DNA from: Gracilibacillus oryzae
GTDB taxonomy: Bacteria > Bacillota > Bacilli > Bacillales > Amphibacillaceae
Assembly (NCBI RefSeq): GCF_009498735.1
Contig: NZ_ML762442.1
Coordinates: 7,386-68,968 of the forward strand
Direction of reading: 5' to 3'
Length of the DNA: 61,583 bases
Shown: piece by piece, positions 35,505-43,634 of the stretch
Layout: each line of letters starts with the position of its first letter
Position numbering within the stretch: the first letter of the stretch is position 1
Notes under the pieces: model-generated
Database searches by the model: none
The model's input: only the letters and a program-made list of their open reading frames with translations
What the model was told of the DNA's origin: nothing
Made by a program: the position numbers and the translations under genes

Positions 35505-36380
35505 TTAGTTCACATGTTTGATCTGGTCCGGATCATAACAGAATTCCTTCAATTGTGGCAGTATTTCTTTCATTTCATTATACCCTTGCTGATATAAATG
35601 AATCAGCTTTTTTCTGTCTTTTTCCATTCTCCCAACAGATAATTTCTGGATTGGACTGATAATAAAAACATTCCCTTTTCTTTCTTCCTCATATAGGTGT
35701 TGCAATTTCTCATTGTAAAGATGATGACGCTTTTCGATTGCATGCAGAAAATGGGGAAAATCTCGGTATTTTTTTCGGATTAACCAGTGAAAAGGTTCTG
35801 ATTTTCTAAGATAGCCTCTGTTTTTCGTTAAAATTACGATATTTTTCTTGTTGCCATCTTTGATTGATTGCTCAATCGGAAGTGGTGCAGTGATACCACC
35901 ATCAAGCAGTATCCGGTCTTCGAAATGAATAGCAGGTGCAATTAACGGAAGGGAACTGCTTGCACGGATAAGTGTAATCATATCTTGTGCATAGTTGGAC
36001 TTATGGTAAAATACCGCCTCACCTGTCTTACAGTCCGTTGCACCAACAACAAATTCTTCTGTTGCCTGATAAAATGTGTCATAATCAAATGGATCTAATT
36101 CATTCATGATTGTTTCAAATAAAAAATCCATGCCAAATAACTGTCGTTTTGAAAACAAATTTCGTAAAGATAAATATTCTGGATGCTGGATATAATCAAT
36201 ATTGACCCTCTTGTTGCGATTGAGTTGACGTGAAATATAAGAAGAACCATTACACGCACCAGATGAAACACCGATTACATATGGGATGTAAATGTTTGCT
36301 TCCATTAAGTACTGCAGCACACCCGCAGTGTATACTCCCCTGCTTCCACCGCCTTCAAGAATTAAACCTACACCTTTCAT
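35505..36380 (-). CDS. Patatin-like phospholipase, paralogue 1
   Basis: A 291-residue patatin domain protein. It has the oxyanion motif EGGGSRG, the Ser of the GxSxG elbow (GVSSG), and DGG as the second half of the Ser-Asp dyad. It hydrolyses acyl esters, probably membrane phospholipids; no signal peptide is present. It is closely related to the gene at 42726-43574 throughout its length, indicating duplication. Family members in bacilli resemble YqhO. Confidence 0.9.
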   Translation of the reverse strand: MKGVGLILEGGGSRGVYTAGVLQYLMEANIYIPYVIGVSSGACNGSSYISRQLNRNKRVNIDYIQHPEYLSLRNLFSKRQLFGMDFLFETIMNELDPFDYDTFYQATEEFVVGATDCKTGEAVFYHKSNYAQDMITLIRASSSLPLIAPAIHFEDRILLDGGITAPLPIEQSIKDGNKKNIVILTKNRGYLRKSEPFHWLIRKKYRDFPHFLHAIEKRHHLYNEKLQHLYEEERKGNVFIISPIQKLSVGRMEKDRKKLIHLYQQGYNEMKEILPQLKEFCYDPDQIKHVN

Positions 36381-36539
36381 ATAATCTCCTACTCTGTTAT
36401 TTTTTATATTGTCTCTCTTTCATTATACTCTTCCCAGTTAACATTATAGACTAAATTGCTTATAAATTGTTACCAGAATTGACGAACGCTTCTATTCATC
36501 ATATGGTTGATTTATCAATAATTTTAAGGAGTGGTTTTG

Positions 36540-36893
36540 ATGAATCCATTTAATAAAAAAATTACAGGGATATTTATACCAGTAAAAGATATCGAAAAAG
36601 CGCGCAACTGGTATTGTGAACTGCTGCAGATGGAACCTGCAGATGATTTCCCTGGTGGCCATCTGTATGTGTTGGAACTTGATGGAGTGAACGTGATACT
36701 CGACAGCAATGTTTACGCTGAAGAAACGATTTACAAGACACCTGCCTTTCACTTTAATACAGATAATATTGAAAATGCCTACAATTATATGCAAACAAAA
36801 AATGTTGAGCTCCTGTCAGACATTCAATTTGGTCACTTTTTTAATTTCAAGGATCCTGACGGGAACCACCTAATGATGTGTGAGTTAAAGTGA
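36540..36893 (+). CDS. VOC/glyoxalase-fold protein
   Basis: A 117-residue single VOC domain (two beta-alpha-beta-beta-beta modules) of the glyoxalase/bleomycin-resistance superfamily: IFIPVKDIEKARNWYCELL at the start, FKDPDGNHLMMCE at the end with a metal-ligand-type Glu. Substrate unknown. AAGGAG precedes the ATG by 8-9 bases. The stop codon TGA is the one in the AAAGTGA left end of a repeat B remnant. Confidence 0.85.
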   Translation: MNPFNKKITGIFIPVKDIEKARNWYCELLQMEPADDFPGGHLYVLELDGVNVILDSNVYAEETIYKTPAFHFNTDNIENAYNYMQTKNVELLSDIQFGHFFNFKDPDGNHLMMCELK

Positions 36894-36938
36894 GACCTTG
36901 ATCAGTGGAGGTTACAGACGATTAACACTGCGATAGAA
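36886..36938 (+). repeat. Dispersed repeat B, internally deleted copy
   Basis: Left end TTAAAGTGAGACCTTGATCA joined directly to the right end GTTACAGACGATTAACACTG then CGATAGA; the middle ~100 bp is missing. It provides the stop codon of the VOC gene. Confidence 0.7.
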
Positions 36939-36948
36939 TAGGTTAACA

Positions 36949-36980
36949 GGAAATGCATGGACAAAAACCCTTGCATTTCC
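36949..36980. terminator. Terminator between convergent genes
   Basis: Perfect 9-bp stem GGAAATGCA/TGCATTTCC with a 14-base loop. T-richness is modest; shared by the VOC and RDD genes. Confidence 0.6.
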
Positions 36981-36989
36981 TTATCCCAA

Positions 36990-37427
36990 TCATTCATCTA
37001 ACACAACACGCGTATTGCCGATCATGTCATGGATGCCTTGTTTTTGTCTGGTAAACGCGACAAAGAGATATAACAATAACGTGATGGGAAACACACGGTG
37101 AATGAATCTTCCGACAACTTCACGGAAAATAAGGTCACTCCATCCTAATGGCATGCTGTCTTCCCGAACCACTTTTAAACCAAAGATCATCTTTCCTAAT
37201 GTCTGATGGAAATATTTTGTCATAAACAAAAAGTAAAGATAAAAAACAAGCGCGCCTAAAATCCCATTCAATGTCCAATAACCTACATGAATCGTCGCAC
37301 CGTCATTAATAAACTGAAATGGCAGCAGCAATATACCGTTAATGCTGAAAACGATGATAATATCAGCCAAATATGCCCAAAATCGCATCCAAAATCCGGC
37401 GTATCTTTTCGTTACATTATCTTCCAT
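36990..37427 (-). CDS. RDD-family membrane protein (YteJ-like)
   Basis: A 145-residue protein with three membrane helices. The RDD signature residues lie in RYAGFWMRFWAYLADI and the later GLKVVRED block. It directly follows sppA on the same strand with 12 bp between, as yteJ follows sppA in B. subtilis. There the pair is linked to envelope stress and lantibiotic resistance, with YteJ acting on SppA. Confidence 0.85.
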   Translation of the reverse strand: MEDNVTKRYAGFWMRFWAYLADIIIVFSINGILLLPFQFINDGATIHVGYWTLNGILGALVFYLYFLFMTKYFHQTLGKMIFGLKVVREDSMPLGWSDLIFREVVGRFIHRVFPITLLLYLFVAFTRQKQGIHDMIGNTRVVLDE

Positions 37428-37439
37428 TTGCCCACCCCT

Positions 37440-38441
37440 TTATCGTGAATACAAATACATTGCACGCGGTGCATTGCCTTGCTGTAATAATTCCTTAATG
37501 CCGGTAAAATCTGTGTTATTTCCGAACATGTTCTGAATCTGCGCACCGAAAAACTGACCAAATGGCATCCCGTTTTCATATTCTACAACCCGGGAGCTGG
37601 CAAGATCATGCTCTTCTTTTATCATCGCAATCGTATCATCAAGGGAACCAATGGCGTCTACAAGCTCGACTTCCAATTCTTGAGAACCTGTATAAATTCG
37701 ACCATCACCAAGCTCACGAACACGTTCTTCTGAAAGCCCTCTTCCCTCAACGATGACATCAACAAAGTCATTGTACATATCATCAATCATGGATTGTAAT
37801 ATTTGCCTTTCTTCCTCTGTCATTTCCCGGTAAGATGAGAGAATATCTTTGTGCTCACCACTTTTGATTGTATTAAAATCAATTCCCAGCTCTTCAGCCA
37901 ATTGGGTGAAATTAATATTTTCCATAATCACACCAATCGAACCAGTCAAAGTTGCTTTATGTGCGACAATCTTGTCAGCTGGCGCAGAAACATAATAACC
38001 GCCCGATGCTGCTGTGTTACCCATTGACACATAGATCGGCTTGTTTGTTTCTTCTTTTATTTCATTAATCTTGTCATGGATTTCAGCACTCTCCACAACA
38101 CCTCCACCAGGTGTATTAACATGTAAGACAATGCCTTTTACACTATTATCTTCTCCAGCATGTTCCAACATGTCCAAAAAGCGCTGATGATTATAGCTGG
38201 AAGTGTTCAAAAGCGAACTTGGTGTTGTATTCTGAATCACTCCATTCAAATGGAGTACTGCTATTTTACTTGCAGGGGAGCCTTCTTCTACCACTTTCTC
38301 ACTAAATTCCTGATCTAAATCAGCAAAGTTAAAGGCTTCGTTCATATTTGCTGAAAGAATGCTTGACATAAACTGAAACCCCATCGAAATAAAAAACAAA
38401 GCAGCTGCAACAACTAGTGCAATCCACCGTTTCATGTTCAT
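37440..38441 (-). CDS. sppA: Signal peptide peptidase SppA
   Basis: A 333-residue membrane-anchored serine protease of the S49 family. An N-terminal helix (about 3-22) is followed by the protease domain. The catalytic Ser is in NTAASGGYYVSA and the general-base Lys in DKIVAHKATLTGSIG. It degrades leftover signal peptides and membrane-associated peptides. The ATG at 38441 follows AAGGAGG; the longer frame from 38489 does not have a site. First gene of the sppA-RDD pair. Confidence 0.93.
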   Translation of the reverse strand: MNMKRWIALVVAAALFFISMGFQFMSSILSANMNEAFNFADLDQEFSEKVVEEGSPASKIAVLHLNGVIQNTTPSSLLNTSSYNHQRFLDMLEHAGEDNSVKGIVLHVNTPGGGVVESAEIHDKINEIKEETNKPIYVSMGNTAASGGYYVSAPADKIVAHKATLTGSIGVIMENINFTQLAEELGIDFNTIKSGEHKDILSSYREMTEEERQILQSMIDDMYNDFVDVIVEGRGLSEERVRELGDGRIYTGSQELEVELVDAIGSLDDTIAMIKEEHDLASSRVVEYENGMPFGQFFGAQIQNMFGNNTDFTGIKELLQQGNAPRAMYLYSR

Positions 38442-38524
38442 ATGTACATACCTCCTTGTAAATGATAATCCTGAACGGACCAGCTTCACTAACCTTTACG
38501 AAACATGTCTGGAAAAGTTTCAGT

Positions 38525-38671
38525 TTAGCTTTGATTTCCTATCGGTAATATGTAAGAAAAACCTGCAGTCGCCATGACTGCAAGTTCGTATTGTTGATTA
38601 ATTGTTTTCGTTTCTTGAATTGGAAGAAGCTTTTCCTCTTCTTTGTTGATCAGGTCTTTTTCCTTTACCAT
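38525..38671 (-). CDS. Small hypothetical protein (start uncertain)
   Basis: A 48-residue frame from an ATG at 38671 with AAGGA nine bases upstream: charged N-terminal half, hydrophobic C-terminal end (VMATAGFSYILPIG). A longer frame reaches 38803 but overlaps the terminator zone of the next gene. No homologue recognised. Confidence 0.35.
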   Translation of the reverse strand: MVKEKDLINKEEEKLLPIQETKTINQQYELAVMATAGFSYILPIGNQS

Positions 38672-38801
38672 GCAGCTTTTTCCTTGGTGCGTATGAATCT
38701 TTGACCATTGTGATTCCCCTCCATTTTGAGTAGAATGCATCATAGAACAATGCTCTTTTAGGCTAACCTTTCCCTGTAAGAATATGCTTAGAAAAATCAG
38801 C

Positions 38802-38827
38802 AAAAAACCCGCAGATTCCTGCGGGCT
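38802..38827 (-). terminator. Terminator after the second MetE-like gene
   Basis: CCCGCAG/CTGCGGG stem followed by T6 on the minus strand. Confidence 0.85.
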
Positions 38828-38848
38828 TGCTTTTTAACCTATATAATT

Positions 38849-39982
38849 CTATCCCCAGACTTCTTCCGCAACTTCTTTGATTAGAAGAAGCTTATTCCAT
38901 TGCTGTTCTTCTGTTAAAATATTTCCTTCTTCTGTTGATGCAAATCCACATTGCGGACTGATGCACAGACGATCAATATTCACATATTCTGCTGCTTCTT
39001 CAATGCGTTGTTTGATTGCTGCTTTATCTTCTAATTCACCCGTTTTGGATGAGAACAGACCAAGAACCACTAATTTATCATCACTTACATGTGCTAATGG
39101 TTCGAAACCGCCAGAACGGTCTGTGTCAAATTCCAAATAATATGCAGCCACCTTTTCTTTTGCAAATAAAATTTCCGCAATTGGGTCATAACCGCCTGAA
39201 GATGCCCACTTGGAATGATAATTTCCGCGGCAGACATGTGTTGTAATAACTAAATCTGCTGGTGCATTTTCAATTGCTAAATTATTTACTTTTAGATTCA
39301 GTTCGCCTACTTCCTGTACATTTGCACTATCATGTCTGCTTGCCCAATATTTTGGATCAACAAGCATGCCCCATGTACAGTCATCGATTTGCAAGCTGCG
39401 GCAGCCTGCATCATATAAATCCTGGATTACCGTTTGATATGCCTTCGCGATATCTTCTACAAGCTCATTTACGTCTGGATAGATTTCTTTTGTACTTTCA
39501 CTGTTATCAGGACGTTGCAATTCAGCGAGAAACTGTGCCGGTGCCGGAATTGTTTGTCTTGCAACCACCGAGTCATCAGCAAATTGCTGAATAAATTTGA
39601 AATGATCGACAAAAACATGATTTTCGCCACTGATTTTTCCAGTTAATCTTGCTGTTTCCGGACGTGTTTCTTCTCCGTTAAATTGATATCCTTGTTCGAT
39701 TACTTCTTTTTTCACACCATTTAATTCCCACATAAAATCTAAATGCCACCAAGAACGACGGAATTCCCCATCAGTGATCGCTTTTAATCCGACTTCTTTT
39801 TGTTTTTTCACTAGATCTTCTATTGTTTCATCTTCCACTTGTTTCAACTCTTGTGCTGAGATTTTCCCATCAGCGAATGCGGAACGTGCTTCCTTTAGCT
39901 TGTCTGGTCGCAGGAAACTTCCTACATTGTCATAACGAAATGGTGTGATTGTTCTTTTGCCTGCTGCTGTCTGTACTGGCAT
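38849..39982 (-). CDS. MetE-like methyltransferase, second paralogue
   Basis: A 377-residue member of the same YxjG/YxjH family as 24915-26030: VGSFLRPDKL, TDGEFRRSWWH, and zinc-ligand blocks THVCRGNYHSKW and CISPQCGFAS. The ATG at 39982 follows GAGGGAGAG. There is no S-box leader; a LysR gene lies directly upstream on the same strand and a LysR-type palindrome is at 40072-40086. It may thus respond to a different cue, or use a different methyl donor or acceptor, from its paralogue. Confidence 0.88.
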   Translation of the reverse strand: MPVQTAAGKRTITPFRYDNVGSFLRPDKLKEARSAFADGKISAQELKQVEDETIEDLVKKQKEVGLKAITDGEFRRSWWHLDFMWELNGVKKEVIEQGYQFNGEETRPETARLTGKISGENHVFVDHFKFIQQFADDSVVARQTIPAPAQFLAELQRPDNSESTKEIYPDVNELVEDIAKAYQTVIQDLYDAGCRSLQIDDCTWGMLVDPKYWASRHDSANVQEVGELNLKVNNLAIENAPADLVITTHVCRGNYHSKWASSGGYDPIAEILFAKEKVAAYYLEFDTDRSGGFEPLAHVSDDKLVVLGLFSSKTGELEDKAAIKQRIEEAAEYVNIDRLCISPQCGFASTEEGNILTEEQQWNKLLLIKEVAEEVWG

Positions 39983-40071
39983 GATTCTCTCTCCCTCATA
40001 TGTAAGTAATGTGAGATTAGTGTAGCATGAAAAAACATCCATAAGGTAAGATATAAAATCTATCGTTTGCT

Positions 40072-40086
40072 ATAGTTTTAAACTAT
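40072..40086. promoter_or_regulatory. Candidate LysR operator
   Basis: ATAGTTTTAAACTAT, a perfect 7-bp inverted repeat of the T-N11-A type. It overlaps the LysR stop codon and lies about 90 bp before the MetE-like start. Confidence 0.4.
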
Positions 40087-40997
40087 ATCTGACTTATTTC
40101 ATCTGCAATTGTTTCATGCAGGAGCTCGATATAAATTTTGGCCATCGGGCTTTGGACTACATGTTTATGGGTGATGTATCCTACTGTAATCCGTTCATCC
40201 ACTTGTAATGGGACAGAGATAATATTTTCTCCATTTAATTCTTTACTGATCACCCCTGTGGAGATGGTATAGCCGTTCAGGCCGATCAGTAAATTAAACA
40301 ATGTTGCCCTGTCAGTTACACGAATATTCTTAAGGCGTGTCAATGTGCTCAAGATTTCCTCCGAAAAATAAAAGGAATTATACTCCCCCTGTTCGTAAGA
40401 AAGATAAGGATAGGGCTCCAGGTCAGCTAATGTTACATAATCCTGCTGTGCCAATGGGTTATTTGAACTGATAAACACATGCGGTTTTGCTTCAAACAAT
40501 TGCTGAAAAACTAAATTCCCTTCCCGCAAAAATTTGGAGATTACTTTTTCATTGAATCCATTCAAATATAATATTCCTATTTCACTTCTGAGATTGGTGA
40601 CATCATCGATAATTTCATACGTTTTTGTTTCCCTTAACGTAAACTCATATTCCTCGCGGTTGTAATCTTGTAACAATCGTACAAAGGCACTTACCGCAAA
40701 TGCATAATGCTGGGAGGATACGGCAAACTGCTGTTGCGAACTGTTTTGAGCATAACGGTTTTCTAATAATTCTGCCTGTTCCAGAACCTGCCTCGCATAG
40801 CCGAGAAATTCTGACCCTTCCGGAGTGATGATAATTCCTTTATTGGTTCTGGAAAAAATGGTGATGCCCATCTCCTTTTCCAGTTCTTTAATGCTGTTGG
40901 ATAAACTCGGCTGACTGATAAACAGGTTTTGTGCTGCCTTACTAATGGAGCGGCTTCTTGCCACTTCAATTACATATTTGAGTTGTTGAAATGTCAT
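40083..40997 (-). CDS. LysR-type transcriptional regulator
   Basis: A 304-residue LTTR: N-terminal helix-turn-helix (FQQLKYVIEVARSRSISKAAQ, LFISQPSLSNSIKELE) and a two-lobed effector domain. It lies 100 bp upstream of the MetE-like gene, same strand, with a fitting palindrome in between, so it is the probable regulator of that gene in sulfur or methionine metabolism. It is divergent from the general stress gene across 110 bp. Confidence 0.82.
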   Translation of the reverse strand: MTFQQLKYVIEVARSRSISKAAQNLFISQPSLSNSIKELEKEMGITIFSRTNKGIIITPEGSEFLGYARQVLEQAELLENRYAQNSSQQQFAVSSQHYAFAVSAFVRLLQDYNREEYEFTLRETKTYEIIDDVTNLRSEIGILYLNGFNEKVISKFLREGNLVFQQLFEAKPHVFISSNNPLAQQDYVTLADLEPYPYLSYEQGEYNSFYFSEEILSTLTRLKNIRVTDRATLFNLLIGLNGYTISTGVISKELNGENIISVPLQVDERITVGYITHKHVVQSPMAKIYIELLHETIADEISQI

Positions 40998-41052
40998 TCA
41001 TTTCCCTCCCTGTAGATAAATACTGTCTGTGTACTGTGTCTAAGTATATCAC

Positions 41053-41078
41053 GTTTAATTTCCACATTGCGTGGAATA
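41053..41078 (+). promoter_or_regulatory. Candidate sigma-B promoter
   Basis: GTTTAA at 41053-41058, 14-bp spacer, GGAATA at 41073-41078 (consensus GTTTAA-N12-15-GGGTAT). It lies 30 bp before the start of a YdaG-type general stress gene, a class known to be sigma-B dependent. Confidence 0.5.
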
Positions 41079-41107
41079 ATATCCCTAAGAGGAAGGAGTA
41101 GATAAAA

Positions 41108-41533
41108 ATGAGTAATCAAGATATACGTAAGCAAATAGAAAATATTCTGGAAAACAGTCATGTTGGTACATTAGCAACAATTAAGCAGGATCGCCCCCAT
41201 TCCAGATATATGACCTATACACATGATGGGCTGAAATTATTTACCGCAACAAGCAGTGATACAGACAAAGTGGATGAAATTGAAAAAAATCCTTATACCC
41301 ATATTTTACTAGGCTATGAAGGGGATGGCTTTGGTGATGCATATGTGGAATACCAAGGCAAAGTTAAAATTAATGAATCAGAAGATTTAAAAGAAGAATT
41401 ATGGAATTCCTATATGGAAAACTGGTTTGATGGTCCCAATGATCCGAAATATATCGTATTGGAAATCGAACCACTGGCAATAAGGTTAATGAATAAAAAT
41501 GGACAGGAGCCGAAAGAGCTGGATTTAGAATGA
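41108..41533 (+). CDS. General stress protein, pyridoxamine-phosphate-oxidase-like FMN fold (YdaG-type)
   Basis: A 141-residue split-barrel flavin-binding protein. The family start is LENSHVGTLATIKQDRPHSRYM, with conserved RYMTY and WFDGPNDPKYIVLEIEP. Such proteins (B. subtilis YdaG and relatives) are induced by sigma-B stress; enzymatic activity is unproven. AAGGAG precedes the ATG and a sigma-B-like promoter is in place. A strong terminator follows at 41548. Confidence 0.85.
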   Translation: MSNQDIRKQIENILENSHVGTLATIKQDRPHSRYMTYTHDGLKLFTATSSDTDKVDEIEKNPYTHILLGYEGDGFGDAYVEYQGKVKINESEDLKEELWNSYMENWFDGPNDPKYIVLEIEPLAIRLMNKNGQEPKELDLE

Positions 41534-41547
41534 GACTTTTTAAAAGA

Positions 41548-41579
41548 CCTGGGCAAGGGACTAATTGTCCGGGTTTTTT
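41548..41579 (+). terminator. Terminator after the general stress gene
   Basis: CCTGGGCAA/TTGTCCGGG 9-bp stem with wobbles, followed by T6. Confidence 0.85.
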
Positions 41580-41583
41580 ATTT

Positions 41584-41851
41584 GATGTTTAAAATCCCTT
41601 TATTCTTTAATTAGCCCCTTCCCTGCTCTCTTTTTGATGTTTAAACCGCTCTTATTCTTCATTCAGCACCTTCCCTGCACTCCTCTTGATGTTTAAAACA
41701 CTCTTATTCTTCATTCAGCACCTTCCCTGTACTCCTCTTGATGTTTATAACGCTCTTATTCTTCATTCAGTACCTTCCCTGTATTCCTCTTGATGTTTAT
41801 AACGCTCTTATTCTTCATTCAGTCCCTTCCCTGCACTCCTCTTGATGTTTA
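41584..41851. repeat. Tandem array 2: five 52-bp units
   Basis: Units begin with GATGTTTA at 41584, 41636, 41688, 41740 and 41792, and a sixth start at 41844 breaks off. Spacing is exactly 52 bp each time. The plus strand is pyrimidine-rich (TCTTATTCTTCATTCAGCAC, CTTCCCTG, CTCCTCTT). The unit is unrelated in sequence to array 1 yet has the same period. Unlike array 1 it has no clear hairpin. The rest of the gap (41852-42039) contains only a weak reading frame. Confidence 0.92.
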
Positions 41852-42039
41852 TATTATTTTATGTGGTTACAGATTCCAGTTTATAGTAGAATTGGTTTAG
41901 GTGATTTTCTTAAAAGGAATTAAAAGGTACACAGATAACAGAAAATATCTGATTCATCATCAGCAATTCAGCGAAAGACGAACTGATAAAATTGTGAAGC
42001 AAATGTTGGAAGAGCTTATTAGAAAACAGGTGATCATAT

Positions 42040-42555
42040 ATGACGAAAACCGTTGTGCGTCTTGCAGCTTATAATCCTGCCTGGGAAGAACAATTTAGGT
42101 ATGAAAAGCAGCGCATTCTTTCAGTGCTGGGTGACAAAGCGATCAGAATTGAACATATTGGCAGCACTTCTATATATGGCCTTTCTGCCAAACCAATCAT
42201 TGATATCCTAGCAGGGGTAGAAGATCTGGAGATAGTCGATCACATTATCACACCACTTGAGAAAGTCAATTATGAATATATACCAAAACCCGAAATAATG
42301 GATCGTAAATTTTTTCGAAAGGGACCTTGGGGGCAAGGGACTGTTCATTTACATATCTGTCAGCATAATGGAAAGGAATGGGTGGAAAAATTGCTGTTTC
42401 GCGACTATCTCAGATCACATCCACAAGCAGCAAAGGCCTATGAAGACCTAAAGATGGAATTAGCCAATCTTCATACATATGACCGGCAAACTTATACAAA
42501 GAAGAAAGAGCCATTTATTCGCGAGATTATTCAAAGTGCACGAAAAACTATGTAA
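42040..42555 (+). CDS. GrpB family protein (nucleotidyltransferase fold)
   Basis: A 171-residue GrpB/UPF0157 protein with the signature RIEHIGSTSI followed by GLSAKPIIDILAGV. The paired acidic residues and GS motif match the nucleotidyltransferase superfamily, and distant relatives include CoaE-fused domains. Substrate is unknown. AGGTGATC precedes the ATG. It ends 170 bp before the patatin-like gene. Confidence 0.85.
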   Translation: MTKTVVRLAAYNPAWEEQFRYEKQRILSVLGDKAIRIEHIGSTSIYGLSAKPIIDILAGVEDLEIVDHIITPLEKVNYEYIPKPEIMDRKFFRKGPWGQGTVHLHICQHNGKEWVEKLLFRDYLRSHPQAAKAYEDLKMELANLHTYDRQTYTKKKEPFIREIIQSARKTM

Positions 42556-42725
42556 GTGTGTAACAGAATTCCAAGCTGATATGCGGGATGTCACAAAATA
42601 GTGAAGAAATAGAGCAATATCGAAAATGATCATTAAACCCCTTTGCAAACAGCTAACAACAATTTTCCAATTAAACATGCTAAAATAATCTTTGGATTAA
42701 CTACATATTGGTAAGAGGAGATATT

Positions 42726-43574
42726 ATGGAAAAAACAGGATTAGTTTTAGAAGGCGGCGGCAGCAGAGGTGTGTATACTTCAGGCGTGCTGCATTACTTG
42801 ATGGAACAGAATATTTATTTGCCATATATAATCGGTGTATCGGCTGGTGCATGTAATGGTTCTTCCTATATTTCACGGCAAATGGAGCGAAATAAGACGG
42901 TCAGCATTGATTTTGTTAACCATCCGGATTATTTATCTTTTCGTAATCTAATCAAGAAAAAACAATTATTTGGGATGGACTTCTTATTTGACACTTTGCC
43001 GAATCAGCTTGTTCCGTTTGATTTTCAGACATATAACAATGCAGCGGAGGAATTTGTGATTGGTGTAACGGATTGTATCACAGGTGAGCCGGTATTTTAT
43101 CACAAAACACAATATGCACATGATGTGTTGACACTGCTCCGCGCTTCCAGTTCACTTCCATTTTTTGCCCCTGTCGTAGAGTATGGTGATCGTATGCTGA
43201 TGGACGGCGGCTTAGCAGACCCTATTCCGATTAAACAGTCGATTCGAGATGGCAACAATAAAAATGTTGTTGTCTTAACAAGAAATCGCGGATATTATAA
43301 GAAGCCTCAATCAATCAGCTGGTATATGCGCAAAAAATATAAAGACTTTCCAGGATTGTTGGAAGCAATGGAAAAACGCCATCTCATTTATAATGAAACA
43401 TTGGAATATATCTTTGAGGAAGAGAAACAGGGCAATATTTTTGTGATTTACCCGCGGGAAAAGTTAACCGTTGGCCGTGTGGAGCGGAATAAAACAAAAC
43501 TGATGGATTTGTATCATCAAGGAATAAAGGATGCTGAAGAAAATGTTCAGCCTTTAAAAGAATTTTTGGCATAG
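42726..43574 (+). CDS. Patatin-like phospholipase, paralogue 2
   Basis: A 282-residue patatin protein with EGGGSRG, GVSAG and MDGG active-site motifs, collinear with the gene at 35505-36380 along its length (shared SGACNGSSYISRQ stretch differs at one place). GAGGAG precedes the ATG. The pair probably arose by duplication and now sits on opposite strands 6 kb apart. It is followed by a terminator overlapping its stop codon. Confidence 0.9.
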   Translation: MEKTGLVLEGGGSRGVYTSGVLHYLMEQNIYLPYIIGVSAGACNGSSYISRQMERNKTVSIDFVNHPDYLSFRNLIKKKQLFGMDFLFDTLPNQLVPFDFQTYNNAAEEFVIGVTDCITGEPVFYHKTQYAHDVLTLLRASSSLPFFAPVVEYGDRMLMDGGLADPIPIKQSIRDGNNKNVVVLTRNRGYYKKPQSISWYMRKKYKDFPGLLEAMEKRHLIYNETLEYIFEEEKQGNIFVIYPREKLTVGRVERNKTKLMDLYHQGIKDAEENVQPLKEFLA

Positions 43575-43596
43575 CTGATTACACAACAGCTATGCC
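43568..43596. terminator. Bidirectional terminator overlapping the patatin stop codon
   Basis: Perfect 10-bp stem GGCATAGCTG/CAGCTATGCC, with the gene's TAG inside the left arm. A/T-rich on both flanks; it serves the convergent permease operon as well. Confidence 0.75.
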
Positions 43597-43634
43597 AATA
43601 TTTATATTAAGGGGGGAAACCCAAAATAACGATG

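Noticed and set aside
38525-38803. 92-residue version of the small frame after sppA
   Set aside because: The upstream part overlaps the terminator region of the next gene and has no ribosome site; only the 48-residue form from 38671 is kept, at low confidence.
40043-40082. A riboswitch before the second MetE-like gene
   Set aside because: Only about 100 bp separate it from the LysR gene, and none of the S-box or T-box blocks is present.
41901-42074. 57-residue frame from a GTG just upstream of and overlapping grpB
   Set aside because: Protein-like middle (QQFSERRTDKIVKQMLEEL) but no ribosome binding site, a stop immediately before the GTG and overlap with the grpB start; possibly a relic, not supported as a gene.
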